A stretch of 64,000 nt of DNA from assembly GCA_017520185.1 (NCBI GenBank), contig JAFXGO010000030.1:124001-188000 (forward strand), given 5' to 3'. Source of the stretch: Elusimicrobiaceae bacterium. GTDB lineage: Bacteria > Elusimicrobiota > Elusimicrobia > Elusimicrobiales > Elusimicrobiaceae. The notes beneath the pieces were generated by a model, which ran no database searches, was not told the origin of the DNA, and saw only the letters and a list, made by a program, of their open reading frames with translations. The position numbers were made by a program, and so were the translations under genes. Each line of letters begins with the position of its first letter. Positions within the stretch are counted from its first letter, which is position 1. Below are positions 34,071-42,763 of this stretch, in pieces.

Positions 34071-34853
34071 ATGGAAAATTTGATTTTGCTTTTTTCAGGA
34101 ATTTTTGGCCTGATTATCGGAAGTTTTTTGAATGTTTGTATTTATCGTATCCCGAAGAATAAATCCATTGTGTGGCCTGCCTCTTTTTGTCCTAAATGTG
34201 GCAAACACATTGCTTTTTATGACAATATTCCCGTACTTAGTTATTTAATTTTGTGGGGGAAATGCCGCCACTGTAAGGCCTCTATCTCCTGCCAATATCC
34301 TATTGTGGAACTCTTAACGGGTCTTTTGACTGTTTTGTTTGTGTGGCGATGGGGTTTGACCCCTTGGACGGGAGTGTTGTTGGTGGCTGTATATAGTTTA
34401 ATTATCTTGTCTGTGATTGATCTGGAGTTGATGATTATTCCGGATCGTTTTTCCTTAGGTCTGATTGTGTGGGGCTTGGCATTCTTTTGGCTAAATCCCA
34501 ACTTTGACGGTACTCTTTTGTCTTGTTTTTTACAAAGTTTAATAGGGGCTGCTGTAGGCTTTTTTGGTACGTTGGCAGTAGCTTTGCTCGGATATGTATT
34601 ATTTAAAAAAGAAGCTATGGGCGGCGGTGACGTGAAATTAATGGGGGGAATCGGTGCGCTGTTAGGTTGGAAAGGGGTGATTACTACCATTATTTTTGCT
34701 TCCGTTTTAGGTCTTGTTTACTCGGTCATCTTGATGATTTTTAAAGGGAAAGGAAAAGGGGACGCCATTGCTTTTGGTCCTTTTTTAAGTGCCGGTGCCT
34801 TGATTAATATGTATTATTTGGTGTTGCCGGAAATGTTGGCTATACAGATATAA
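34071..34853 (+). CDS. pilD: Prepilin peptidase / N-methyltransferase
   Basis: A 260-residue polytopic aspartyl protease (GspO/PilD). It has the N-terminal membrane segment FGLIIGSFLNVCIYRIP and a cytoplasmic zinc-binding loop with two CX2C pairs (CPKC, CRHC). The catalytic aspartates are in IDLELMIIPD and GGGDVKLMGG. It cleaves the G|F bond of prepilins and methylates the new N-terminus. An AAGGAGAAAG ribosome site precedes the ATG. Confidence 0.95.
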   Translation: MENLILLFSGIFGLIIGSFLNVCIYRIPKNKSIVWPASFCPKCGKHIAFYDNIPVLSYLILWGKCRHCKASISCQYPIVELLTGLLTVLFVWRWGLTPWTGVLLVAVYSLIILSVIDLELMIIPDRFSLGLIVWGLAFFWLNPNFDGTLLSCFLQSLIGAAVGFFGTLAVALLGYVLFKKEAMGGGDVKLMGGIGALLGWKGVITTIIFASVLGLVYSVILMIFKGKGKGDAIAFGPFLSAGALINMYYLVLPEMLAIQI

Positions 34854-34867
34854 AATATAACAGAAAC

Positions 34868-34897
34868 AAAAAGCCCCTGCAAACAGGGGCTTTTTTT
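34868..34897 (+). terminator. Bidirectional terminator between pilD and rdgB
   Basis: AAAAAGCCCCTG/CAGGGGCTTTTT stem with a CAAA loop, A-run and T-run on the two sides. It serves both convergent genes. Confidence 0.9.
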
Positions 34898-34909
34898 ATG
34901 AAAAAAGAG

Positions 34910-35512
34910 TTATAAGCAAACTAAATATTCGGCTAATTTTTCAAAGGCTTTGGCGCGGTGACTTATTTTGTTTTTTTCTTGTTCGGTCATCTGGGCCAGC
35001 GTTTTATCGGTTCCTTCTACCACAAAAATAGGGTCATAGCCAAAACCGTTTGTTCCGCTATATTCACATCCGATCCGACCGTTTAAAATGCCTTCAAAAC
35101 AGATAGATTTCCCTTGAGGGTCTGACAGGCAGGCAATCGTACAAAAATGCGCCGTACGTTCACTTGTAGCAAGTCCTTGCAATTCTTGTAATAATTTGGT
35201 GTTGTTGGCTTGGGTATCGGCTGTAGGGCCGGCATAACGAGCGGTATAAACTCCCGGTTGACCGTTTAAAAAATCTACGGATAATCCGGTATCATCAGAA
35301 ATAGCCCACAAACCGGAATGTTGAGCCGCGTAAACGGCTTTTAATTCAGCATTTGCTTGTAATGTAAGACCGTCTTCCGGAGGAAGAACCGGCCCTTCTA
35401 TTTCTTGTAAGGATACATAATCAATATTCTCCCCCTTCTTGGTTTGATGGGGGAGAATATTCATAATTTCTTGAAACTTATGCTTGTTTCCGGTAGCTAC
35501 CAGTATTTTCAT
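34910..35512 (-). CDS. rdgB: XTP/dITP pyrophosphatase (RdgB/HAM1)
   Basis: A 200-residue nucleotide-pool sanitiser that hydrolyses dITP, XTP and ITP to monophosphates, preventing base-analogue incorporation. Family motifs are ATGNKHKFQEI (N-terminus), AISDDTGLSVDFLNGQPGVYTARYAG and NGFGYDPIFV, with SHRAKAFEKL at the end. It lies 8 bases after the exported PepT-like gene on the same strand. Confidence 0.95.
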   Translation of the reverse strand: MKILVATGNKHKFQEIMNILPHQTKKGENIDYVSLQEIEGPVLPPEDGLTLQANAELKAVYAAQHSGLWAISDDTGLSVDFLNGQPGVYTARYAGPTADTQANNTKLLQELQGLATSERTAHFCTIACLSDPQGKSICFEGILNGRIGCEYSGTNGFGYDPIFVVEGTDKTLAQMTEQEKNKISHRAKAFEKLAEYLVCL

Positions 35513-35520
35513 TGGATTTA

Positions 35521-36978
35521 TTATCTTCTGCTCAAATCTCTTTGTAGCTGTTGTTTGTTTTCATGAGCATCAAGGCTTTGTTTGATAGTTTGCTCAATAA
35601 TATTTAAGCCGGTTTTATAAGCAGAAAACATATCCTTTTCGCTTAACCATTCATAAACGGAATGGACACGTTGTTGCCCTGTCCATAACCCCATACCGGT
35701 AATGCCGTGTCTGGCATTCATCATGCCGGGAGTGATGCCTCCGCGCACTGTAATAAAACGGGGGGTGACTCCTGCATCGGTAGCGGCTTGCGCTACAATA
35801 TTTTTGGTCAAAGGGTGCATTCCGTCAGCTAAGTTTTTGTATTGGCTGGATTCGTCTATCAGTACTTCATTTTTAGTGCCATATACTACGTTTACGTGGT
35901 CAATGGCAGATTGTACTAAGTCTTTCATGCGGCTCCATTCATTATCGGTAAAGAAGCGGGCATAACCTTGCAAACGCAGCGATTCCGCTTCGTCTCCCGG
36001 TTTAATATCGTGGGCGGCAAAACGGATATAAGGTTCTCTGCCGGAACTTTGATTGGGTTTTAAATCGTTAGCTTGGTTGATTTGTTGTAAAAAAGCACCT
36101 AAAACTTCGGAAACTTCTAATCCGTTTTGGGAAGCGGCCTCCGAGGGGTGAGCGGCACGTCCGCGCAAGGTCACCACGAAACCTTTGGCTGTAAAACTTT
36201 CTTCCATGATTTCTCCGTCTACCTCTCCGTCAAAATCGTAATAAATTTCAGGTTTGAAATAATCAGTATCTACGCGATGAGCGGCCAAGCCTACATCTTC
36301 GCTGGGGACCAACATAAATTGCAATGTGCCATGTGCCATTTGGGGATTTTCGGCTAAGGTTTGGATAAGAGTGACGATGATGGCAGTGCCTGCTTTGTCA
36401 TCTGCTCCTAAAATAGTGGTGCCGTCTGAAGTGACGATGGTTTGACCGACTAATTGATTTAAATAGGTGTCGGAAGATTGGGGATCTAACACGATACCGT
36501 TTTCTTCATTGATGACTACTTTGCCACCCTGATAACTTCTGATTACTTGCGGCTTAATGCCTTTGCCCGGAGCTTCGGGGGTGGTATCGTAATGAGCGCT
36601 CATGCCCAATACGGGGACGGTGGCTGTTAATTTTTCTGGAAGGTTAGAGGGGAAATGAACATAGATGTATTTATCTTGAGAAAAATGAATAGAAGGTTTA
36701 TCTTGGGAAAAGTGAATAGAAGATTCTGCATTGTTTTTGCTCAAAATGCCGCTGATTTCTTGGTACAAAAGTTCGCCCGCTTTGGCTACATCTTCGCTCA
36801 TGACCCAATCTCCATAAAACTGGCCGTATTGGCTTTGGCTATCCACTTGTACATATTCCAAAAAGCGGTTCAACAGCAAGGAACGATATTTATTGGGTTT
36901 TACCGGCGTAAGAGCAAAAACATTGCCGCTACAGAAAATTACGGACAATATTAACAAATAAGAAACAATTTTTTTCAT
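35521..36978 (-). CDS. Exported PepT-like M20 peptidase, copy 1
   Basis: A 485-residue tripeptidase-like M20B enzyme carrying a Sec signal peptide (ends about GNVFA). PepT itself is cytoplasmic, so export is unusual. Metal motifs: MSAHYDTTPEAP, ILGADDKAGTA, YDFDGEVDGE and the distal His in RVHSVYEW. In the Glu-Glu position (PDEE in PepT) it reads PSED, so the second Glu is Asp. An in-frame 27-base tandem duplication adds a second SIHFSQDK near residue 90. The gene has a TTAGGAG ribosome site and precedes rdgB; a paralogue lies directly upstream. Confidence 0.85.
   Translation of the reverse strand: MKKIVSYLLILSVIFCSGNVFALTPVKPNKYRSLLLNRFLEYVQVDSQSQYGQFYGDWVMSEDVAKAGELLYQEISGILSKNNAESSIHFSQDKPSIHFSQDKYIYVHFPSNLPEKLTATVPVLGMSAHYDTTPEAPGKGIKPQVIRSYQGGKVVINEENGIVLDPQSSDTYLNQLVGQTIVTSDGTTILGADDKAGTAIIVTLIQTLAENPQMAHGTLQFMLVPSEDVGLAAHRVDTDYFKPEIYYDFDGEVDGEIMEESFTAKGFVVTLRGRAAHPSEAASQNGLEVSEVLGAFLQQINQANDLKPNQSSGREPYIRFAAHDIKPGDEAESLRLQGYARFFTDNEWSRMKDLVQSAIDHVNVVYGTKNEVLIDESSQYKNLADGMHPLTKNIVAQAATDAGVTPRFITVRGGITPGMMNARHGITGMGLWTGQQRVHSVYEWLSEKDMFSAYKTGLNIIEQTIKQSLDAHENKQQLQRDLSRR
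36670..36723 (-). repeat. 27-bp tandem duplication inside PepT-like copy 1
   Basis: Two adjacent 27-base units identical at 24 positions, each encoding SIHFSQDK plus one residue. The reading frame is kept. Confidence 0.9.
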
Positions 36979-37084
36979 TTTATTTTCTCCTAAAAATCTT
37001 CACTGAAAAAATCCTTACTATCATTGTACGAATCTGGTGGGTTTTACACAAGGGTCATTGGACCTAGAAAAAAAATAGGCCCTA

Positions 37085-37110
37085 AAAACCCCGCTTTTAT
37101 GCGGGGCTTT
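37085..37110 (-). terminator. Terminator after PepT-like copy 2
   Basis: Minus-strand hairpin GCCCCGC/GCGGGGT with a 6-base loop and five T, 10 bases after the stop. It separates the two PepT-like genes into different transcripts; the remaining gap to copy 1 shows nothing else. Confidence 0.85.
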
Positions 37111-37119
37111 TGCTAGAAG

Positions 37120-38466
37120 TTAAGGTTGAGGTTTTGTTTCCAGATTCCAATAGGAAGTGGTGGTGAGTAAAGTGCGTAAAGAAGCCTCCATGATGTCTAT
37201 ATCTGCATACTCAAGTTGGCTATGTGGGTTAAACATTCCGGCAAAAATATCTGCCGTAGGCAAACCATTAAAAGATAAGAATATGCCGTCTGTTTCTCTA
37301 CGTGCCGAAACTCGTTTTGGGGTCACTTCCTCTTTAATCATCGCTTGTTCCAATATCTCAATAACTTTTGAGGGGAGTACCTCTTTTACATTCTTGTATT
37401 GGTCTTCAAACGAAAGTTCGGTTCCGGTGTTTTTAGGATTTAAGGCTTTAACCGTTTGGAATGTTTGTTTTACAATTTCCGTAAGATCGGTCAGTTCTTC
37501 ATCGGTAAATGCTCGAATCGTTCCTTTTACCACACTTTGATTTTCTTTGGTTTCAATGGAATTGACGAAAACGAATCCTTGTCTGCCGGAGGTTGTTTCA
37601 GGCCGGCGATGGCGTGGCAACAAAGTGTGAAAGTCAGAAGCCATGAGCACGTTGTCTGCAAAGGAGGAATTCATGGCAGAACCGGCATGTACACCGCGTT
37701 CTCCGTTAAATACAGCGGTAAAAGAACGGCCGTTAAAATTCTCCACAGTCGTCTCTCCCAAATTTCCACCGTCTACGGTATAAGCATAATCGGCATTTAA
37801 ATCCGTCAAATCTATCGTTTTGATACCGGTAGAAATTTCTTCGTCTGGCGTAAACGCAATTTTGATGGGGCCATGTTCAATGCTGGTATTTCCCAGTAAA
37901 TAATCAGCAAAAGTCATAATGATGGCGATGCCGGCTTTGTCATCTGCGCCAAGCAAGGTGCCGCCGGAAGCAGTCATGATATCATGACCGCGTGCATGCA
38001 AGAGCTGAGGGCTGTTATATTCTGTTAAACGCAAGTTTTGGGCTTGGTTTATTACGATATCGCCCCCTCTGTATTTGCTATGAATCTGCGGTACTACATT
38101 TTTGCCAGAAGAAGATGCAGAGGTGTCTAAGTGGGCCAAAAAAGCAAGCGTGGGTGCCGGTTTGGTGGTTGTGGCGGGAATTTCGGCCGTCACGATACCG
38201 CTTTTGCTGATTTTTACATTTTTGGCTCCAATACTTTTCAGTTCTTTCGCCAAGACCTTTCCAAAGGCAAGTTGTCCTTTGGAGGAAGGGACTTTGGCAA
38301 CATCTGCATTGGAAGTGGTGTCATAGGTGACGTATTTGCTCAGTCTTTGGGAAAGAGCGGTTTTGGCGCTTTGTTTGTTATAGCGCATAACTGCTTTCCA
38401 ATTTTGTTGTGCTGCCGCACATAGCGGCAACACAACACAGACAAAAAGCGAGAGTAGTTTTTTCAT
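37120..38466 (-). CDS. Exported PepT-like M20 peptidase, copy 2
   Basis: A 448-residue M20B tripeptidase-like protein with a clear Sec signal (MKKLLSLFVCVVLPLCAAAQQ). The metal-binding residues are canonical: LAHLDTSAS, LLGADDKAG, TPDEEISTG, YTVDGGNLGE and NPHSQLEYA. It probably trims peptides in the periplasm. It shares the domain plan of the neighbouring copy but is clearly diverged, so the pair is an old duplication. It starts 9 bases after valS, with a weak ribosome site. Confidence 0.85.
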   Translation of the reverse strand: MKKLLSLFVCVVLPLCAAAQQNWKAVMRYNKQSAKTALSQRLSKYVTYDTTSNADVAKVPSSKGQLAFGKVLAKELKSIGAKNVKISKSGIVTAEIPATTTKPAPTLAFLAHLDTSASSSGKNVVPQIHSKYRGGDIVINQAQNLRLTEYNSPQLLHARGHDIMTASGGTLLGADDKAGIAIIMTFADYLLGNTSIEHGPIKIAFTPDEEISTGIKTIDLTDLNADYAYTVDGGNLGETTVENFNGRSFTAVFNGERGVHAGSAMNSSFADNVLMASDFHTLLPRHRRPETTSGRQGFVFVNSIETKENQSVVKGTIRAFTDEELTDLTEIVKQTFQTVKALNPKNTGTELSFEDQYKNVKEVLPSKVIEILEQAMIKEEVTPKRVSARRETDGIFLSFNGLPTADIFAGMFNPHSQLEYADIDIMEASLRTLLTTTSYWNLETKPQP

Positions 38467-38475
38467 TCTGACTCC

Positions 38476-41193
38476 TTAGGCTAAATCAGCCAAAGCGGCT
38501 TGAGCTTGCGCCAGCAAAGTCTCGGCAGCAGCCAATTCTGCTTTGGTTTTATCAATTTGTTCCTGAGGAGCGTTTTTGATAAAGTTTTCTTGTGACAGGC
38601 GAGCTTTGCGAGAAGCAATGTTGGCTTGTGCCGCTGCCATATCTTTTTCCAAGCGTTTCTTTTCTTTATCAAAGTCAATCAAGCCGGTTAAGGGCACATA
38701 AATGGCAATCTTGCCAAAAGTAGCCGTAGCCGTTTGCTTGGGTTTTTGCTCATTAATGCCAATCGTTAATTGGTCAATTTTTGCCATTAATTTAATATAA
38801 GGAGCATGGGCTTTGACCGTGGCCAACTCTTCCTCATTTTCGGCGGATAATACGGCATTAATTTTTAAACCCGGCGGTACATTAAACTGTGCACGAATGG
38901 TGCGGATTTCTTTGGTAATACCCTGTACCGCTTCCATTTTTTTGACGGCTTGTGTGTTTTGTAAAGCAGCATCAAATTCCGGATATTTTTGTTGGAGTAA
39001 GAATTCTCCTTCTTCTGCCACATAGGGGCGTAAGCTGGAGGCAATTTCTTCCGTAATAAAAGGAATCAACGGGTGTAAGGCTTTTAATGTGCCGTATAAA
39101 ATGTTTACGCACAAGGCCATAACATATTGTTTTTCTTCTGTTTGGAAGCGTTGTTTGGCCAGTTCAATGTACCAATCACAAAAATCACCCCACAAGAAGT
39201 GATAGAGCGTATTGGCAGTGAGGGCCAAGTTGTATTTTTCAATGCCTTCTCTGGCAGTTTTAATAGCGCAGACATAGCGGTCCAAAATCCATTGATCAGC
39301 CAATTCTTTGGCTTGTGTCGGCATGGCTAAAGGCCCCTTGATGCCTTCCATATTCATTAAAATAAAGCGAGATGCATTATAAATTTTATTGCAGAAATTG
39401 CGCGCACCGGTGATGCTTTCTTCGGCGTACGGAATATCTTTGCCCGGTACAGCCTGCATAAGCAGAGAAAAGCGCACAGCATCGGTGCCGTATTTGGCCG
39501 TCATGTCTAAAGGATCAATAACGTTGCCCAAAGATTTAGACATTTTCTTCCCGCGTTTATCGCGCACAATACCATTTAAAAATACGTCTTTAAAAGGTAA
39601 TTTTCCTTTAAATTCCAAACCCATCATCACCATACGGGCGACCCAGAGATACAAAATTTCATATCCGGTCACCATAGAGGTGGTAGGATAGAAATAGTTA
39701 AGATCTTCGGTTTCTTCCGGCCAACCAAAAACCGATATCGGCCATAAAGCGGAGGAGAACCAAGTGTCTAATACGTCGGGATCTTGGACGAAATGAGTAC
39801 CGCCGCAAACGGGGCATTTTTCGGGAGAACCGAAAGAAACTATCGGTTGAGCTCCGTCTTCAAAAGAAACTTTGGTTAATTGTTCATTGCCTTGTTTGTC
39901 TGTGGCAAAGGTTAAGCCTTTTTCACTACAGTGGCGGCAATACCATACCGGAATGCGGTGTCCCCACCAAATTTGACGAGAGATACACCAATCCTGAATG
40001 TTTTTGAGCCAATTGACAAACGGCGTTTTCCAACTAGCGGGGTGGAATTGCAATTCGCCCGATTCTGCCGCTTCAATAGCCGGAGCAGCCAATTTATCCA
40101 TTTTGACGAACCATTGTTCGCTCATAAACGGCTCAATGGCGCTATGGCAGCGGTAGCAGGTAGAGACGGCATTGTTATACTTTTCTTCTTTGACCAAGAG
40201 ACCGGCTTCTTCTAAATCTTTAACGGTTTCTTTGCGGCAGACTTCGCGGTCCATACCCAAATATTTTTCGGGGCAGTTAATCATTTTACCCTTATCGTTG
40301 ATGACCACCATGATAGGCAGGTTGTGGCGTTGGCCTACTTCGTAGTCGGTTGCGTCGTGGGCCGGCGTAATTTTAAGAGCACCGGTACCAAATTCTAATT
40401 CTACGGCTTCATCGGCAATAACGGGGATGGCGCGGTTTGCCAACGGAATAATTACTTTTTTGCCGACTAAATCTTTGTAGCGTTCATCTTTGGGATTAAC
40501 AGCGATGGCAGCATCGGCATAAATGGTTTCGGGGCGGGTAGTAGCGATAACAATACCTTCGCTGCCGTCCTCTGCTTTGTACTGCAAATGCCAAAGTTTG
40601 GCGGATTGTTGCTCATGTTCTACTTCAATATCAGATAAAGCAGTGGAACATCTTACACACCAGTTAATCAGGCGTTTACCGCGATAGATGTAGCCTTTTT
40701 CCCACAAGCGTTTGAAACATTCATAAACGGATTTGGCGCGTTTTTCGTCCATCGTAAAGCGGAGATTTTCTTTGGAAAGATCCAAACTCCAACCCATCTT
40801 TTTAAACTGATTAAAAATAGCATTTCCGCATTCGTTGTACCAATCCCATACGGTTTCTACAAATTTTTCGCGGCCTAAATCATGACGGGTTAAATGTTGT
40901 TCTTTAGCCAGTTTCTTTTCAATCACGTTCTGTGTGGCAATACCGCCATGATCGGTACCGGGCACCCAGTAGGCCTCTTCTCCGAACATACGATGAGAGC
41001 GGATTAAAGTATCTTGTAAGGTATCATTTAAGGCATGACCCATGTGCAAAGCACCGGTAATATTGGGAGGGGGAATAACAACGACAAAAGGTTTTTTATT
41101 CTTATCTACTTTAGCGGTAAAGAGTTTGGCTTCCTGCCATTTGTTAATTAATCTTTCTTCCACTTCTTGTGGTTCATACGCTTTAGGCAACAT
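38476..41193 (-). CDS. valS: Valyl-tRNA synthetase
   Basis: A 905-residue class Ia synthetase. The HIGH motif is HMGH (PNITGALHMGHALND), the KMSKS motif is KKMSKSLGNVID, and a CP1 editing domain lies between (TTRPETIYADAAIAV). Zinc-knuckle-like cysteine pairs (CPVCGG, CVRC, CYRC) are present. A C-terminal coiled-coil tRNA-binding arm ends the protein. It is slightly longer than Bacillus ValRS. Upstream there is no T-box; a short CGTGA...TCACG inverted repeat is the only structure seen. Confidence 0.97.
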   Translation of the reverse strand: MLPKAYEPQEVEERLINKWQEAKLFTAKVDKNKKPFVVVIPPPNITGALHMGHALNDTLQDTLIRSHRMFGEEAYWVPGTDHGGIATQNVIEKKLAKEQHLTRHDLGREKFVETVWDWYNECGNAIFNQFKKMGWSLDLSKENLRFTMDEKRAKSVYECFKRLWEKGYIYRGKRLINWCVRCSTALSDIEVEHEQQSAKLWHLQYKAEDGSEGIVIATTRPETIYADAAIAVNPKDERYKDLVGKKVIIPLANRAIPVIADEAVELEFGTGALKITPAHDATDYEVGQRHNLPIMVVINDKGKMINCPEKYLGMDREVCRKETVKDLEEAGLLVKEEKYNNAVSTCYRCHSAIEPFMSEQWFVKMDKLAAPAIEAAESGELQFHPASWKTPFVNWLKNIQDWCISRQIWWGHRIPVWYCRHCSEKGLTFATDKQGNEQLTKVSFEDGAQPIVSFGSPEKCPVCGGTHFVQDPDVLDTWFSSALWPISVFGWPEETEDLNYFYPTTSMVTGYEILYLWVARMVMMGLEFKGKLPFKDVFLNGIVRDKRGKKMSKSLGNVIDPLDMTAKYGTDAVRFSLLMQAVPGKDIPYAEESITGARNFCNKIYNASRFILMNMEGIKGPLAMPTQAKELADQWILDRYVCAIKTAREGIEKYNLALTANTLYHFLWGDFCDWYIELAKQRFQTEEKQYVMALCVNILYGTLKALHPLIPFITEEIASSLRPYVAEEGEFLLQQKYPEFDAALQNTQAVKKMEAVQGITKEIRTIRAQFNVPPGLKINAVLSAENEEELATVKAHAPYIKLMAKIDQLTIGINEQKPKQTATATFGKIAIYVPLTGLIDFDKEKKRLEKDMAAAQANIASRKARLSQENFIKNAPQEQIDKTKAELAAAETLLAQAQAALADLA

Positions 41194-41309
41194 AATTTTT
41201 CATCGGTTTTTAAAATTACGTGATGTGACTTCACGCGCAACCTACCTATATTTTAGCACTTTCAAAAGAAACTAATCATTTTTTGTCTGGTAAAAAAATA
41301 ACATTTATG

Positions 41310-41315
41310 TAAAAA
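41310..41315 (+). promoter_or_regulatory. -10-like element of the small membrane protein gene, leaderless type
   Basis: TAAAAA ends 7 bases before the ATG, with no Shine-Dalgarno. A TTGTCT about 21 bases further upstream could be a loose -35. Confidence 0.3.
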
Positions 41316-41322
41316 TATAAGT

Positions 41323-41589
41323 ATGAAAAAAGAACAAGAACCTAAAAAGGAAGTAATAGAAGCCGAAATCTTAGATGAAACCGGTGTGCCGATAGCGGTT
41401 TCACAACAGCAAGAGAATCCTCGCGCAGAGTTTTGTCAGGCGCGTGCAGGGTTTTTGACGGGTTTTGTTGCTTTGGCATTTAGTTTTATTATGATGCTTC
41501 TGATGGCTGTAGTGACGCTGTTTATTATCTTTCCATTGATGCTTTTGGGCCGTTTGTTGGGATTGCAAATAAAAACTTTTCGCCGCTAA
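41323..41589 (+). CDS. Small single-pass membrane protein, unknown function
   Basis: An 88-residue protein. A charged, acidic N-terminal half (KKEQEPKKEVIEAEILDE) is followed by one long hydrophobic segment (about residues 47-78) and a short basic end, giving an N-in, membrane-anchored design. No family is recognised. It is monocistronic between valS and tRNA-Ser. The existence of the gene is supported mainly by its coherent composition. Confidence 0.55.
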   Translation: MKKEQEPKKEVIEAEILDETGVPIAVSQQQENPRAEFCQARAGFLTGFVALAFSFIMMLLMAVVTLFIIFPLMLLGRLLGLQIKTFRR

Positions 41590-41674
41590 TTCTAGACGGT
41601 AATTTTTATTTTATTTTTCAAATGCTTTTTAATTTGATATAATTTTTAGGTGCTCTTTTTGCACGTCCGATTTT

Positions 41675-41764
41675 GGAGAGGTGGCCGAGTGGTTTAAGGC
41701 ACAGTCCTGGAAAGACTGCATACGGGAAACCGTATCGAGAGTTCGAATCTCTCCCTCTCCGCCA
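41675..41764 (+). tRNA. tRNA-Ser (anticodon GGA)
   Basis: A 90-base class II tRNA with encoded CCA. Acceptor GGAGAGG/CCTCTCC, anticodon stem CAGTC/GACTG around CTGGAAA (anticodon GGA, codons UCC/UCU), long variable arm ATACGG/CCGTAT, T-arm GAGAG-TTCGAAT-CTCTC. Followed at once by a terminator. Confidence 0.97.
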
Positions 41765-41767
41765 TTT

Positions 41768-41791
41768 AAAACACCCGAAAGGGTGTTTTTT
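41768..41791 (+). terminator. Terminator after tRNA-Ser
   Basis: AAAACACCC/GGGTGTTTT stem with a GAAA tetraloop and a T-tract. Confidence 0.9.
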
Positions 41792-41855
41792 TCTGTCCAA
41801 AAATCCACTCATTATTATATAATGCAGGTATCCCACTCTATCATAAGGAGAGAAT

Positions 41856-42653
41856 ATGGAAATATTGGACAAAGCAGATATCGGTGTTTTTGGTGGATCC
41901 GGATTTTATAGTTTTTTAACCGACGTGGAAGAAGTAAAAATTTCCACCCCGTACGGAGAAACCAGCGACAGTGTTTTTATCAGCAAAATCGGTAATCATC
42001 GCGTGGCATTTATGCCGCGTCATGGCAGAAAACATACCATTCCTCCCCACTTGATTAACTATCGGGCCAATGTGTGGGCGATGAAACATTTAGGTTGCAA
42101 AAGAGTTATTTCTCCTTGTGCTGCAGGTAGTTTGCAAGCGGATATAAAGCCGGGTGATTTTGTAATTTGTGACCAATTTGTAGATTGGACTGATGGCAGA
42201 AAATCTACTTTCTTGGAAGGCCCGTTTGTTCAGCATCCTTCTCCGGTGGACACCTATTGTCCGCAAATGCGTGCGGCCACTAAAGAAACGGCTAAACAAC
42301 TAAATATCCATCTGCATGAAACGGGTACGATGGTGGTGATTAATGGGCCACGTTTTTCTACAAAGGCCGAGTCTTCTTTTTTCACCAAACAAGGTTGGCA
42401 TGTGATCGGAATGACGGCTTTTCCGGAGAATTATCTTGTGAAAGAAATGAATATGTGCCCTTTGAATATTTCTTTAATTACCGACTATGATGCCGGTATC
42501 AACGGAGATATGCCGCCGGTATCTCATGAAGAAGTGTTGAAAGTTTTTAATAAAAATGTAGAAAACTTAAAAGCATTGCTTTTTCAAATGATTGAAAAAT
42601 TGCCGGCAGAAGTTTCCGCTTGTCAGTGTGCATCTTCTGTACAGTTGGATTAA
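41856..42653 (+). CDS. mtnP: S-methyl-5'-thioadenosine phosphorylase
   Basis: A 265-residue purine nucleoside phosphorylase family enzyme that splits methylthioadenosine into adenine and methylthioribose-1-phosphate, part of methionine salvage and polyamine by-product removal. Motifs: GVFGGSGFYSFL (phosphate site), PRHGRKHTIPPHLINYRAN, and a methionine-rich active-site segment VIGMTAFPENYLVKEM followed by TDYDAG. A GGAGAGA ribosome site precedes the ATG. It also resembles MTI phosphorylases, so substrate preference is not certain. Confidence 0.9.
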   Translation: MEILDKADIGVFGGSGFYSFLTDVEEVKISTPYGETSDSVFISKIGNHRVAFMPRHGRKHTIPPHLINYRANVWAMKHLGCKRVISPCAAGSLQADIKPGDFVICDQFVDWTDGRKSTFLEGPFVQHPSPVDTYCPQMRAATKETAKQLNIHLHETGTMVVINGPRFSTKAESSFFTKQGWHVIGMTAFPENYLVKEMNMCPLNISLITDYDAGINGDMPPVSHEEVLKVFNKNVENLKALLFQMIEKLPAEVSACQCASSVQLD

Positions 42654-42668
42654 TTTTTAGCTCTGTTA

Positions 42669-42706
42669 AGAAAAGCCTTGAGTAAAACAAGGCTTTTCTT
42701 TTTTGC
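42669..42706 (+). terminator. Terminator after mtnP
   Basis: A 12-bp AGAAAAGCCTTG/CAAGGCTTTTCT stem with a 7-base loop and T-run. It insulates the PTS operon from mtnP. Confidence 0.9.
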
Positions 42707-42763
42707 TCTAATGAGTGTTAATTTATATAATGAAGAAATAGGACTTTGTGTACAGAAAAAATT

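Noticed and set aside
41194-41322. T-box or other riboswitch upstream of valS
   Set aside because: No specifier/antiterminator-like structure or T-box sequence; only a short CGTGA/TCACG inverted repeat in a short leader.
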